Of a stretch of DNA of 64,000 bases, positions 33,010 through 44,676 are shown in pieces. The notes under the pieces are model-generated. The model saw nothing but the letters and a program-made list of their open reading frames with translations, was not told the DNA's origin and did not search any database. The translations under genes and the position numbers were made by a program. This DNA comes from Tetragonia tetragonoides (taxonomy: Eukaryota > Streptophyta > Magnoliopsida > Caryophyllales > Aizoaceae). Location: positions 43,256,807 through 43,320,806 of the forward strand of contig CM076139.1 of assembly GCA_038025085.1 (NCBI GenBank), in the 5' to 3' direction. The first letter of the stretch is position 1, and every line of letters begins with the position of its first letter.

Positions 33010-33600
33010 CTATGGTGCATACATCTCATCTAAGCCATTAAGGAACTGATACAACTTTTGTTCCTCCTGCTGTTGATTTAAAGCCTTCATAAAAGCAGTA
33101 ATCTCAGTTGTCATTGTGGTGAATTTAGGCAGTGAGCTCATGGCTTCAATCTCCTCCCATAGACTCCTCATTTTAGTGTAATATTCATTAACTGATCCTT
33201 TGTTTTGTTTCAGATCATAAGTGTTCTTAGTCAATCTATATTTCCTAGATCCATTACTCAATGAAAGTCTCTTCTCAAGTTGTGACCAGATTTCACAAGC
33301 AGTATTCATGTAAAGAATAGATTGACCAATAGAATCACTTACTGAGTTGATTATCCAAGCAATCACCATGCTGTTGCAAGTATCCCACTGATCCACATCA
33401 TTTCCAGTAGCTGGCCTAGGGACTGTTCCAGTAACAAAACCTAATTTCCGTTTTGTTGCTAAGCTAATTTCCATAGAACGTTTTCAGGATCTGTAATTTC
33501 CAAAGCCAATCAGTTTAATAGGCAATGCAAGACTTCCAGGGCCATCTGAAGGATGTAAGAACAGTGGATTTTGAAACAAAGATTGTGATTTTCTTGTCAT
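33010..33600 (-). pseudogene. gag: Copia gag N-terminal part
   Basis: Contains MEISLATKRKLGFVTGTVPR, IWSQLEKRLSLSNGSRKY and NEYYTKMRSLWEE, typical Copia Gag. Reading upstream from the ATG at 33474, the same frame continues to an ATG at 33600 with one TGA just before (where Trp is usual). It ends with a stop at 33010 just before the next frame. Confidence 0.85.
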
Positions 33601-33917
33601 TATAGGAGAATGATTATCAGAAATTTAGGTATGAATCTCCAAGATGAGCTTGACTTCTTGATGAATCAAATCAAGAAATCAAAGTAGAAAAAGAGATTTA
33701 ATCGCAATATCACAATGTGATTTTAGCCAAAAATATAGAGAAAGCTTGAACAATTGAGAGAATCGAATCAATTGTTCGAAGATGAATAAACTTGTATAAA
33801 AATGGAGATTCAAGCCACAAAATTAATTTCGCGGAAGTGTTTAATTGAGATTGTCAGAAGAAGAATAACGAACTCAATGCTCTTCAGCTCAAGCTCTCGC
33901 AATCTTCAACAATGGAT

Positions 33918-33930
33918 GGCTCTGATACCA
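33918..33930 (-). other. Copia primer binding site (tRNA-Met)
   Basis: The minus strand reads TGGTATCAGAGCC, three bases after the LTR end TTAAATCA. Confidence 0.88.
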
Positions 33931-33936
33931 AGTTGA

Positions 33937-34173
33937 TTTAAGTCACCATTGTTGGTAGCTTGAGAGAGCAAAATGAGAGGAGAAGAGGAGACAATAATAT
34001 TCTGACAGTCTGAGCAATTCTGTTACAGAGCTAGGCTTATAAATGCTAGCTCATTCTTGCGTAATGATTAAGCAACAAAATGTAACTAACTTCTAGTATT
34101 CTAACAACCTGATTGCCACCTCACTAGCTAAATGCCAGCTCAGCAATCCTTATTACAATAGCTAATTCAACTG
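33937..34173 (-). repeat. 5' LTR of Copia element
   Basis: Right copy. On the minus strand its outer end reads CAGTTGAATTAGC, where the 3' LTR inner start reads TGAGTTGAATTAGC, so the terminal bases differ. Confidence 0.85.
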
Positions 34174-35075
34174 TATCACTGAGCTAAGAGATATGAATCA
34201 ACTTCAAGGATCGATTTGTATCACCAATCTCGAAAAGGTCAGGGATGGGGTAGAGGCAGAGGAGGCCATGTTAAGGAATAAGTCATTCCTTCACAGATTG
34301 GAACTCGAATGGAGAACACTAAGGAATGACACAAGCGCAGGAGATGTTGTCGTGGGCCTAAAACCTCATGAAAACCTGAAAGAGTTGCAAATAGTAAATT
34401 ATGGGTTTCATGCATTTCCACAATGGCTTAGCCACCCCTTACCGATGCTTGAGATACTTCAGTTGAATGGATGTCATTGCATCAACTTGCCAGCACTTGG
34501 ACAACTGCCAGCTCTTAGAACCCTTCATCTTGAAGAAATGACTAATTTGAGATTTTTGAACCATGATTTTTGTGGAGCACCTCCCAGGGGTAGAACTGGA
34601 TGTTTTCCATCACTTGAAACACTAGTATTATGTGACTGGAAAACCTTCAGCAATGGACAGGATTGGGAGCCAGTGACATGCGTCACCTTCTTAGGCTTGA
34701 GATTGTTGATTGTCCAAACTTGGTGAGCTTGCCATCATTGAATCACCTTTCTTCTCTGGTTGAATTACAAATTGAATGTTTGCCAAGCTTTATGCTCATT
34801 ACCAGAGTTTCCGTCATTGTTACGGTCATTAACCATAAGGGCAAGTGATTTAGTTAGGAGTAGATGTCAAATTGGAGCTCAAGACAGGTCAAAGATAGAT
34901 TGTGTTCTCAAGGTACAAATTGATGGAATGGAAATTCCAACATTAGCGGCGGCTCAAACTATTCTTTCTGTGGGTTTAAACGCAGATAACCATTCACTCC
35001 AGGTAACTTATAAACTACTTATTTTTCTTATTATCTCATGCTTTTACTTGAATGGGGATCTTAATATCTTATGAT
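34174..35075 (+). pseudogene. CNL remnant 2, part 3: C-terminal LRRs
   Basis: ELRDMNQLQGSICITNLEKV opens the conserved LRR block found after the NB-ARC in RGA/RPP13-like CNLs. Then LPALGQLPALRTLHLEEM and FPSLETLVL. Frameshifts occur near 34690 and 34770: the sense continues through GASDMRHLLRLEIVDCPNL and LPEFPSLLRSLTI. A possible splice donor CAG/GTAACTT is at 35000-35004, with an acceptor-like TTGCAG near 35305. No functional product is expected. Confidence 0.85.
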
Positions 35076-36900
35076 TTCAAATGTTATCAACTCACGAAAA
35101 GATTTAATTGAAAAAAAAGATGAATAGATGAAACAAGTAAAACAAATAGGAGTTACACATCAACCAAGAATTATTATCTTGGTAATAGTTGGCCCTTTCG
35201 AAGTCAATGTTGGTTTGAAAGTGTTTTGCATCATGATTAGCTCTGTATTTTTATGCATATTTTGTGAACCAGCAATATAAATGACGTCTGTGGCAAAATG
35301 TTGCAGGGTTTTCAATCAATTGCACAGGGTTTTAAATCAATATTTGGTCAGCTATTTTAAGGGATTAGCATGAAATCCAGTGGCTTATTCCCATATTTCT
35401 CCTGGTAAGTCGATCATATTTGCTTTATTTTATGATGGATGACTTTTATATTGAAAAAAGATAATACAACGGTTTAATGCATTTAGGATTGAACGTCCAT
35501 CATATAAAACAAAAATGAAAAGGAAAATAAAGAAGGACGTCTCTTCCTTTGTGAAGTTTGATATTAAGATTTAAGACAACTACAAATTTTAGTATAAATT
35601 TGATTGTGATGAACGAGTAGTTTCTGCTGAAACGGTGGCATAAGAGATGGGTTAGCTATTACTGTCATTTGTGATGGATCAATGTCGTCATTGGTTAACT
35701 CGGATTTCGTTTTTGCTATTCAACTTATAACTGTGAAACAAACAAGGATTATTAAACTACCTCTAAAATGTTTTAAAGTACTGTAGGCAGCTGATATGAA
35801 ACAGTAGATCTCAAACTACGTATTGCATTCTTCAAGAAGACCAACAATGTTGCTGATCACATGGTCGAGGACACGGAGAATAACTTAGAGATCTCATGTT
35901 TTTTTTTTTGACAAAATGTACTACTTCATAGTGGGGAGAAACTGAAAGTTTGTACTTTCATGATGCCATAGGACTGTTTGTACTTTCATGATAGTGGGCA
36001 AGAATAAAGGTTTGAACTTTTTGACTAAAGTTCTGATCACATCTAAGTACTGAGCTCATAGTAGGACTGTTGCAATTGGCTTCATCATAATCAGTTCTTC
36101 CCCTATGCTATTTTTTAGAGATAGTTCCGATCGGCAATGTTTACACTAATGTTTCTTCATCTGAAGTAGAGGATGGCAAAGCGAAACTGACACCTATTGT
36201 ATTACTTGGCTCTGGCAGGATCACCTAAGTATTTGATGCTGCTAGCTGATGAAGGTGATGTTCGTTTTGGTTTTCTTTTGATGAGGCAGCGGGGTGTTAT
36301 TGTCTTGAAATATTTTGTAGCGGGGTAAAACTCTATGAAAGTAGATGGTATGTAAAAGATCAAAACTTAAGTTGCTGTATCAATCTTAGCTAAGAGTCTG
36401 CATTATGCAAGTTTATTGGTGTTCAGTATGAAATTATGTGGTATAATGCTGTGGTGTTTGTTTTATGAGCTGATTTCTTTATTAGAATTGGTATTCTTAG
36501 TCCTATGTTAATTTTCAGAGTTATTTGTCATGGTGTTAACTAACTGAGTTTCTGATATCTGTTCATTAAGAAAGAATTTGAAAAAGAGACTACAGTGGAT
36601 ATGGTTAATTACACACCTCTTCATTAGTGAGGAGCGCCACTGCACCAGTGATGATCAGACATCAGTATTTGTTAGGAAGAATGGTTCCAGATCGAAAGAC
36701 ATTGAATCAGGAGTCGTCAAGACTGACAGGTTACAGCTCTGAGCCTCCAACAACTACCCACGATGGCAGTGTGCTGTTAGGGTGGGTACTGGTGGTGGTT
36801 CTTCATCTTGCACTGCTTTTTGCGGGTGAGGGCTCAAGTCATGGAATTTGAAATCAGAAGCACATGCTTACCTCAAAATCTCACCAACCTGGATCTGGTT
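35076..36900. other. Non-coding, downstream of NLR remnant 2
   Basis: May contain the former 3' UTR and intron of the NLR. The frame at 36627-36851 has a hydrophobic stretch but no recognised domain and no support as a gene. Confidence 0.45.
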
Positions 36901-37020
36901 ATAATTCCTTTCCACTGAATTAGGGGTATTGGTAGGATGGAATGAAGACACCAAATGCCAACAGAAACCCAACAAGTGGGAGCTGGACAGAAATTTCCAG
37001 TTTAAACCCCGACTCTAGGA

Positions 37021-37751
37021 TCAATTTTGTGAACTAGCACTACCTTCCGGAAATGTTGCTATGGAAAACGACTCAAAATAATGTGATTGTAGTCCACCAG
37101 AATTCTCTGAATAAAGCTTGCAATGACCGAGTATGAGCAAGAATAAGATGTGTGCAATTTGAAGCTGTAAATCCATGGGAACCACAAACAATGTACACCT
37201 AATAGGAGACCAGTGGAAGGCACCTTCTACTATGGGTTCATCCAACTCCTTGTCCCTTAGCAGTTTCTGACAAGCAGTGTTCCTTTTCACTTTGCTGGTT
37301 TGCTCTGAGAATTGAACTGACTCCGTGTTCTCCATTGTGTGGTGTATCACTGCTGCAGTGTGCCTCTGAAGCAAGCAGCATTTCTGATTTTCAATGCATG
37401 CCAGCAGCCTAAGAAGATCAGAATGTGGGCGATTGATCAGCAGCCATGAAAAACAGATTCTGACTTGTCTTCAGTCTTCTCATCCTCTTGGCAAAGCAAG
37501 CAATTTGTTTCAGGCACTTTGATCCCCAATCTGATGAGTCTGTTTCTTGTCGATCGTTGGCCCTTTACTGCAAGCCACAAAGCAAAATTGTGTTTAGGCA
37601 GGACAACCTCACCCCACACGAAAGCACTAGATTGCATTTGCTTCATAGTCCCCAATAAGGCCTTATAGGCACTGCTGATTCTAAATTGCCCATTTGCTGT
37701 CTGAGTCCATCTGTCAGACTGATCAAAACAACTCTGCACATTACTCTTCAT
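37021..37751 (-). pseudogene. LINE zinc-binding (zf-RVT) fragment, better copy
   Basis: The frame 37437-37751 reads DRWTQTANGQFRISSAYKAL, FVWGEVVLPKHNFALWLAVK and TNCLLCQEDEKTED, the standard zinc-binding region after LINE RT in plants. A downstream frame (37021-37374) reads AAVIHHTMENTESVQFSEQ, which fits the segment before the LINE RNase H. RT and RNase H are absent. A shorter copy lies at 317-544. Confidence 0.75.
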
Positions 37752-38545
37752 CTAAACTAACTATCAGTACCACTTATCAGCTAGCATCCGTATGAGGGCC
37801 TGTAAGCTGATAATTTCGTACGACCATTACCTTAATCTGTATGAGGGTTTTAAATATCCGTACTAATAGGAGGCTTAAAGGCCCTCATACAGATTAGATA
37901 GGAGGCTTAATGATTCTGAGCGCAGCTGATCTTTTATTGTTCACTTGCATTTTCAATAGGAGGCTTAAAGGCCCTCATACAGATTAGGATGGATATTTTA
38001 GCATCTGTATTAACCAAAACAAAACGTTCTGGTTAATTTGTTTTCGACTTTTCGTCCTAAAATAATCTGCAAGTATCGGTACTAAAATAGGCAGCTTAAA
38101 GCCAGATTAAGAAAGCCATAAAATTCAGGTGCAAACACTCGGTTTTTCACACTAGTACACGAAAACTAATCCCAAGCAAGGTATCACATGCTCCTTAGTA
38201 TATCTTGATGCGCCACAAGAAAACTAACCAAAACGTTCAGCTACTAAAACAGAATGCAAATTGTCAATTTCTGGCCCCCTTGGTTACCTAGAACTGATTC
38301 TGTTAAATCCTTTGTAATACTATTGAACTAGTGCGAATTTCCTTGGATTTAGGCTTCGCTCTAATCAAATATAGAGCTGAAAATTCAAGTGAACAATAAA
38401 AGTTCAGCTGCGCTCAAAATCAGTAAACGAACTTTCGAAATTCACAACCAATGCTCAAGCTCAGCTCCCCGTATTGTATATGCTTAAATAATCCAAGCAT
38501 GCGATTTAGGGTGAACTGATTGCGTACTCAGACATATGATCTTAC
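37237..38545. repeat. Segmental duplication copy B
   Basis: Matches 1-890 and 2186-2370. In this copy the two parts are separated by ~285 bp (38107-38391) lacking in copy A, and there is no LINE/solo LTR insertion. Confidence 0.8.
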
Positions 38546-41500
38546 TGAAATTGTTACTTTTGGTCAATCAAACACTCACCAGCAACTCAAACTAAATTTT
38601 AGAAACTCGGAATTTTGGAACAGATAACTAACACATAGAAATTGTCACCTTATGCAAATAGAGACTGATTTTAACTAATCTATTTTTGTTATCCACTTGG
38701 TACACTAATTATTCTTTGTGTTTCTAGCCTTTTATCAGTCAAAAGCCGAGCTTAAGTAATACAGAATCATTTCTGAAGACTACATTTCAGAACCTTAACT
38801 TGTCGATTCATGCCCGTAACTCGCGTTTTTTGCTGTTTAATCAAGTTTATAAGAAAGACTGTAACATATTAACTGCGTTTCAGGGAGTAAGAGGTCCCTG
38901 TAAACTCAAGGTATTTCAGGTAAAAGAATGAACTTAATGTGCAAAATCTCAGAACAGGTCAAATTTTTAACAGCTTTTAAATGTTCTTGCATTTCGATTC
39001 TGAGCTGATACCTAGGTTACTTCATTGCAAGATGCAAACACATAACTTGACAATTTGGTTCAAGTGCAATGTCAGAAATTTCAGTTTAGTACCTAGACGT
39101 CCAAATCATTATGGTGCAAGATTATTCATGTAGTTCTGATCTAAGGTCTCCAAGATTTCTAAGCTCTAACCTATTATTGATCTTGCAAACGTTGCATAGC
39201 CACATTACATTCTAACTTAATTTACAAGGAAGCTAACGAATCAAGCAAGAAGTTAGGTGGCATACTATTACTACAATCCAATCCAATCGAGTAATAGGCA
39301 CAAAAAAGTCACTAGTAGTGCTGTCATTCAGAGCTTTAAACTGTTGATCTTGTCAATCATATGCTGAATTGAAATATGTTGATCTTTTAAATCGTACACT
39401 GCCCCCTCCCTCCTAACCCGGCATGGGTGCCGGAGAATCTTTAGAGGCACTGAGGAATATTGATGTTGATATACTGTTGAAACACACACTCGTACACGAC
39501 AGTAAACACAAAATCAGTTCTTTTCATCTTCACCATGTAATTTTCAGTTCAATTCTGTAATGAAATCCCGTTCCTAGAGGGAAACTTACTGGATTGTTGT
39601 TGTACAGGTTGGTGTAGTTCAATCCAGTTATCAACTAGTTTTGTATTTCACATATTGTTATTCATTTAGTTATGTTCAATTCCACAGACTCAGAATAGTT
39701 TAGTTTAGTTCAAGGTACTTAAAAGGGGAAAAAAAAGGGCTAACTGCAACTATTAACAAGAGAGCAAACTTTTAAGCAAATTACTAGGGACAAAATTACG
39801 ATTTTCATGCGGAAACAACAATTGGTACTAGGACCATGTGTCATTAGTCGGCATGCCCCATCCTCCACTTTTTTGCTATGCAAATTCCAAAACTATACAT
39901 CAATCTCTTCATATAATAGGAGCATGCATCATTGTCAATTTGTCATCATTGTGACATTGTCCGTCGTCTCCTATGAGGCCCCAAACGAAGTAATGTAAGA
40001 GAGTAATCGGGTTAGGTGTAAGCAATCTTACCCTTGAGAAAATTAAGAAGTTGTTTTCATTTGATTTTTAATTAATTCGCGATGACTATTGGACATCAAC
40101 ATCAACATTAGTATCAATATTACCTCAATGCTTTTAAAGAGACTTTCGCCTAAATAGGGTAGGGGGACGGTTGTATGCAACCTTATCCCTGTGCAATTAG
40201 TCTGACACTGTTTTTGTTTGACCCATAATCCGAAATGCAACGACTATCGGTAACTTCACAATAAATAAGAAGTGCAGACAATTTGATGAGCAATTTTAAT
40301 TTAGTCCATTATACTACAAAACCAAAAGTTAGTGAAATAGTGTAAAATTAAATGGTGTAAAATATTTAGCACTCTTAGATACCTTACTGTTTAGGATTCT
40401 TGAGTTGTGATATACCTCTAGAGTTTTATAAGAGTTATAGTAAAACTCTGTCAAATATTTGAAATCAAATATAACTTTTTCTACCAAACTCAAAAAATAA
40501 TAACTTTTATACCATCAAATTCGCATCGAAAAATACTTTAGAACGAAATGCATATACACTATGTATAAGAAACATGTAAGATCACAGGTGTATGTTGGTT
40601 CCCGTAAATAAGTAAAAAATCATAATAATATTAACAATAAAATTAAGGCTGAAAATAAAAAATGAGAAAATATCTTTAGCCACCTAAGCAATATTTTTAA
40701 GAGTATGCCACATAAGAGAGAATATTAAATAATAAAATTAAAGTAACACATACTCATAAGACATACTTTGAACAAAAAAAAAAAAAAAAAATAGAAATAG
40801 AAATAAGAAAAGAAAAATAAGATTTTTCACACTTTATTAACTTAGTAATTAGTATAATTAGTATACTCAAATCAATTGCCAAATAAAAATATTTTTAACA
40901 TATCAATCAATATATAATATAAAGAAGTTTCATAGTAATAAAGTTTCGGATAACGAAAAAGAGAGATTGAGTTGTGCTAAATAGTTAAAGTTTTATTGGT
41001 GTCATAACTACTTTATCTTTGTCTACAAACTCGAATATAATTATCCTACACATCTTTAAAATAATAATATTTGCATCATCATATTCGTATCGAAAAGTAC
41101 TTCGTAATGAGATGCATTTATAATAATGTTTACAATAAACTTGTAAAATTGTGTTACAATATTAGTTTCAGTAAAAAAAATAAATTAAAATATGATATTT
41201 ACTAATAAAAGAAAAACAAAAACAATAGAACATATAAATTTGAACGCGTGCATCCCACGAGCATCGCGTCACATAGGAATGTCATCTAAGCAAACAATTA
41301 AACAAAAAATAAATAAAGGTTAGGAAATGAAATATAGAGCTTGAGTTGTGATAGACCTCTAGAGTTTTATAGGAACTATATTAGATCTCTGTCAAATATT
41401 TATAAAATCAAAATAACTTTTTCTACATATCTAAAAAAATAATGTTTTAAATCATCAGATTCGCATTGAAAAGTACCTTAAAACATTCATTTACAATATG

Positions 41501-42515
41501 TATAAGAAATATGTAAGATTGGCTTGAAAATAATTTTGAGCAAATATATTTTAAGTTCGTGCATAGCACAAGCTTGATTACTAAGTTGCATCACCTAAGC
41601 AATTAGTCTCAACAAAAAAAAAAACTAAAAGCAAGCCACATAAACCAGAAATATATTTTAGAATATTGGAAGAAAAAAAAAGTGGAAAATGCGACACACG
41701 TCTCTCCTCATGTTCACATTTCACCTTTTATCGATTCAAGGCTCCTGCGATATGATATATAGTGTTTGAACATCGATCTAACAACAATTTTAAAGTAACT
41801 AGTTTCGGAGGTGCAATTTGGTTAGAACCCTAATTGTATTTTAGGAGGATTATGATAACTAATATCTTTTTTTATTAAACGCCTCACATAATCACTTCTC
41901 CATTTTTATTTTTTTTGAACATTTTATCACCCTTTATTCTCCCTACATCTCTTTGCTTTCAAGTTTTCTTATTTATTTTAGCAAATCTTGATGATTCGAG
42001 GGGCGTGAAAAATAAAAGAGAGATCGACCTAAATTACTAAGGATAGCATGAAACTAGCATCACTATATAGCATGCATAATTTTAATCAATTAGAAATTAT
42101 TTATGATTTTTTTTTAAATAGGCATATTAGTGTGCTTATTTCACCAAATGAATGTTAATACTTAATATACAGACATTTCACTTAACCTGTACAACGCACA
42201 AACTTTAAAACTAGTTATATATATGATGCTGATACCCAGCCGAAATGTTTTTCCGAAAAGGATAGAAGTTCCTATCAAAAAAAAATTAATAGAAAGAATA
42301 GACATACAATAATACAAACTACAGACCAGAGACCACAAGGTGAAAGCTCGGCAAATAATCTGGATCTATGCTTAGCTGTTGGAAAGTTATATCAATCGAT
42401 TGTGCAATTGCATCATCACACACGACACAAACATGCGTGAAATCTCCCTACTTTTGAATAAGTGTGAAGAACATCTCAACCATTTAGCACATGTTATATG
42501 AATTTAGCACATGAT
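38546..42515. other. AT-rich non-coding region
   Basis: Nearly 4 kb without a supportable gene. It contains three spaced copies of a ~200-bp repeat (40388-41540) and GTGCATAGCACAAGC-type short palindromic motifs near 41250 and 41555, often seen at ends of decayed plant transposons. Confidence 0.5.
40388..41540 (+). repeat. Three diverged copies of a ~200-bp repeat
   Basis: Copies at about 40388-40600, 40960-41170 and 41338-41540 share TTGAGTTGTGATA, TAACTTTTTCTAC, TTCGCATCGAAAAGTAC and TATAAGAAACATGTAAGAT. The middle copy is the most diverged. The element type is unknown. Confidence 0.6.
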
Positions 42516-43289
42516 CTATGTAATAGAGTACAATTAGGACTCAAACTGTAATTTGGAGTATTAGTATGACGTAGAATTGTGTAATGTTTCTATGGTCTAT
42601 GTATATATGTGTCAGGGCTCCTTGTTGGGATGAGTCATGCATTATTTCTCTCTTATGGTATTTGGGTAGTAAAGATCAAGAGCTCTCGAGTTCGAATTCT
42701 TGGATCCTCCTTGCTTCTATAGTAGAGAATTTATCCCTATAGTTGAGCTTTCTAGCACATGCTGGCCTGGTATGCTGAGCTTTTTGAGTATTATTCACAC
42801 TTCAAACTCAAAAGAGCGCATTCGTGTGAGGGGCGTATTAAGGAATATAACACTGATTCGGCCTCCAACCATCGCCAATTTAAACTTTTGGCTAAGTTGG
42901 GAATCCTTCATCCTCAGTAATTCGTGTGATGTGTGACAATCTCAATGCTACTTATCTCACTGCGAATCCAATTCTTCATGATCGCAGCAAGCACATGCAT
43001 GTTAGAGAACGCATTGCTCATGGTGATCGTATTGTTCGTTATATCCCTATTTCATTTCAGTTTGCTCATATTTTGACTAAAGTTTTGTATCCGCAACCGT
43101 TCTATTTTCTTAAGTCCAATTTGTTCATGCGCCCGCTCGACCAGTTTGACTGTTTAAGGGGGGCATAATAGAGTACAAATAGGACTCAAACTGAAGAGTA
43201 CTAGTAGGACTTAGAATTGTAACTATTATGTAATATTTTCATTGTCTATATATATACGTGTCAGGACTCTCAGTTGGCGTGATGAGTTA
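42516..43289 (+). mobile_element. Internally deleted Copia relic
   Basis: Two ~125-bp direct repeats start TAATAGAGTACAA (42521 and 43166). The second is preceded by a purine tract (AAGGGGGGCA), like a PPT. A Copia RNase H fragment lies between. Direct copies of TTAGCACATGAT flank the element (42504-42515 and 43290-43301), longer than a normal 5-bp TSD. Confidence 0.6.
42926..43168 (+). pseudogene. Copia RNase H C-terminal fragment
   Basis: CDNLNATYLTANPILHDRSKH and FAHILTKVL match the Copia RNase H end. The preceding sequence is too short for RT or integrase. No start codon of its own (opens with GTG). Confidence 0.8.
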
Positions 43290-43301
43290 TTAGCACATGA
43301 T

Positions 43302-43777
43302 TTATTGGTACACAAACCAATATGATAATCATGACAAGATTCAAGCCTACATTGTGCAAAACGTAAAACACATGATTGAAATAAGCTCCAAAAGGCCCAA
43401 AAGCCTAACTTAAAAGGACGTCAGATTTTGACACCCACCATAACTTTAAAAACGTTACGTATACCTAAAGTTTACCTCCATAATCATGAGTATATGCCAA
43501 ACTTCAGGTTTGTATTTCATTCCAATTTCCATGCAAATTGTCTAAGAACTAACTAAGATACAATATACATACGTGTCTTTTCTTTGTCTAAGGTAGGCTA
43601 AATAAAACAGAAATTCCTTTAAATATGGGGCCCTTTGATCCATCCATAATAGAGTGTTAGTTAGAATTATTTAAGCTACGTGCAAACATTTCATACCTTA
43701 AATCAAAATCTGCTAATCTGCTATAAATTTCTAGAGATGACAAGAGTTTAGAGACTTGGGGCTGAAACTGCTATATA
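43302..43777. other. Non-coding stretch
   Basis: No gene or repeat found. Confidence 0.4.
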
Positions 43778-44046
43778 CTACGTCCGTTCCGTTTAAACGC
43801 TCCCATTTGCCTAAAATGGATGTTTCATACAAATACTCCCATTTCTTTAGTTGGTAAGGAATTTACTAGTCATTTACAATATTACCCCCATTAAAACCCA
43901 AGCCCCACCCTCTTCTTTCTCTCTCCTCAAGTCTCTCTCCACCCATGTTAATGTTGAGGGTATATGGGAAAAGTAGATGGCAAAATAAATTTTCCTTATT
44001 TTTTGTGCCAAAAACAAATGGGAGCGTTTGAACGGAACGGAGGAAG
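43778..44046. mobile_element. Stowaway-type MITE, TSD TA
   Basis: 269 bp; left CTACGTCCGTTCCGTTTAAA and the inverse right end ACGGAACGGAGGAAG. Inverted CGCTCCCATTTG/CAAATGGGAGCG continue inward. TA lies on both sides (43776-43777, 44047-44048). Ends fit the Tc1/mariner Stowaway family. Confidence 0.85.
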
Positions 44047-44372
44047 TATATTAGAAGATCGAATGAGAGAAAGCAAAAGCAAACCAACACATACACCCAT
44101 CTAAAAGCTTCAACTTTTAATCCATGGCCTACATAGCTTTCTGAGAAAACAATCACGTGAGTACGTATTTCCTCCCTTCCCAATTTTAGATTATTAAAAA
44201 AAGAAAAAGAAAAAGCAATTTCTATCTTTTTTTATTTTTTATTTTTTATTTTTTATTTTGTGTTTTGGGTTTTCTTCCTAATTTTGTTAAAGAGAATTAG
44301 GACTAATGTCCTACAACAGAAGAATTAAGAGAGAAACATCAAACATATAGTCAGTTGGGTTACTCGTCTTAT

Positions 44373-44666
44373 ACAAAATTTGTGTGGATTTAGTCTATGG
44401 TGGACCAATACTTGGAGTTACCCCCTACTTCATTTGGAGCCACCCCCCTCTAAAAGTGGAGCCACCCCTCAAATTTATACTTGGCACCACCCCTACTTTA
44501 CCTGGAGCCACCCCCTACTTCACCTGGAGTCACTTCTCATAATTACTCAAAATTACTTCACCTGGAGCCACCCCCTACTTTACCTGGAGCCACCCCCTAC
44601 TTCACCTGGAGCCACCCCTCAAAATTACTTGGTCCACGGTGGACTAAGTCAACACAAGACATGTTG
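44373..44666. mobile_element. MITE with internal 22-bp minisatellite, TSD CTCGTCTTAT
   Basis: TIRs TTTGTGTGGATTTAGTC and GACTAAGTCAACACAAG (inverse) match the MITE at 19311-19444. CTCGTCTTAT is repeated outside at 44363-44372 and 44667-44676 (10 bp, perfect), which fits a Mutator-type element. Inside, repeats of ACTTCACCTGGAGCCACCCC (+CT, 22-bp unit) fill about 44400-44630. Frames translating the repeat (FTWSHP, LHLEPP) are by-products. Confidence 0.75.
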
Positions 44667-44676
44667 CTCGTCTTAT

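Larger units (their letters stand above)
28896..34173 (-). mobile_element. Ty1/Copia retrotransposon in NLR remnant 2, TSD TATCA
   Basis: LTRs of about 236 bp (28896-29131 and 33937-34173) differ at about 9 sites, so it is older than the Ty3 element. TATCA flanks it (28891-28895 and 34174-34178). Minus-strand order: gag, protease, integrase, RT, RNase H, the Copia order. PBS is at 33918-33930. Frames are broken in at least five places. The outer LTR ends do not match the inner ends predicted from PBS and PPT. Confidence 0.93.

Noticed and set aside
36627..36851. Frame with a hydrophobic segment downstream of the NLR
   Set aside because: No homology I recognise, starts at an unlikely place, and is probably former 3' UTR.
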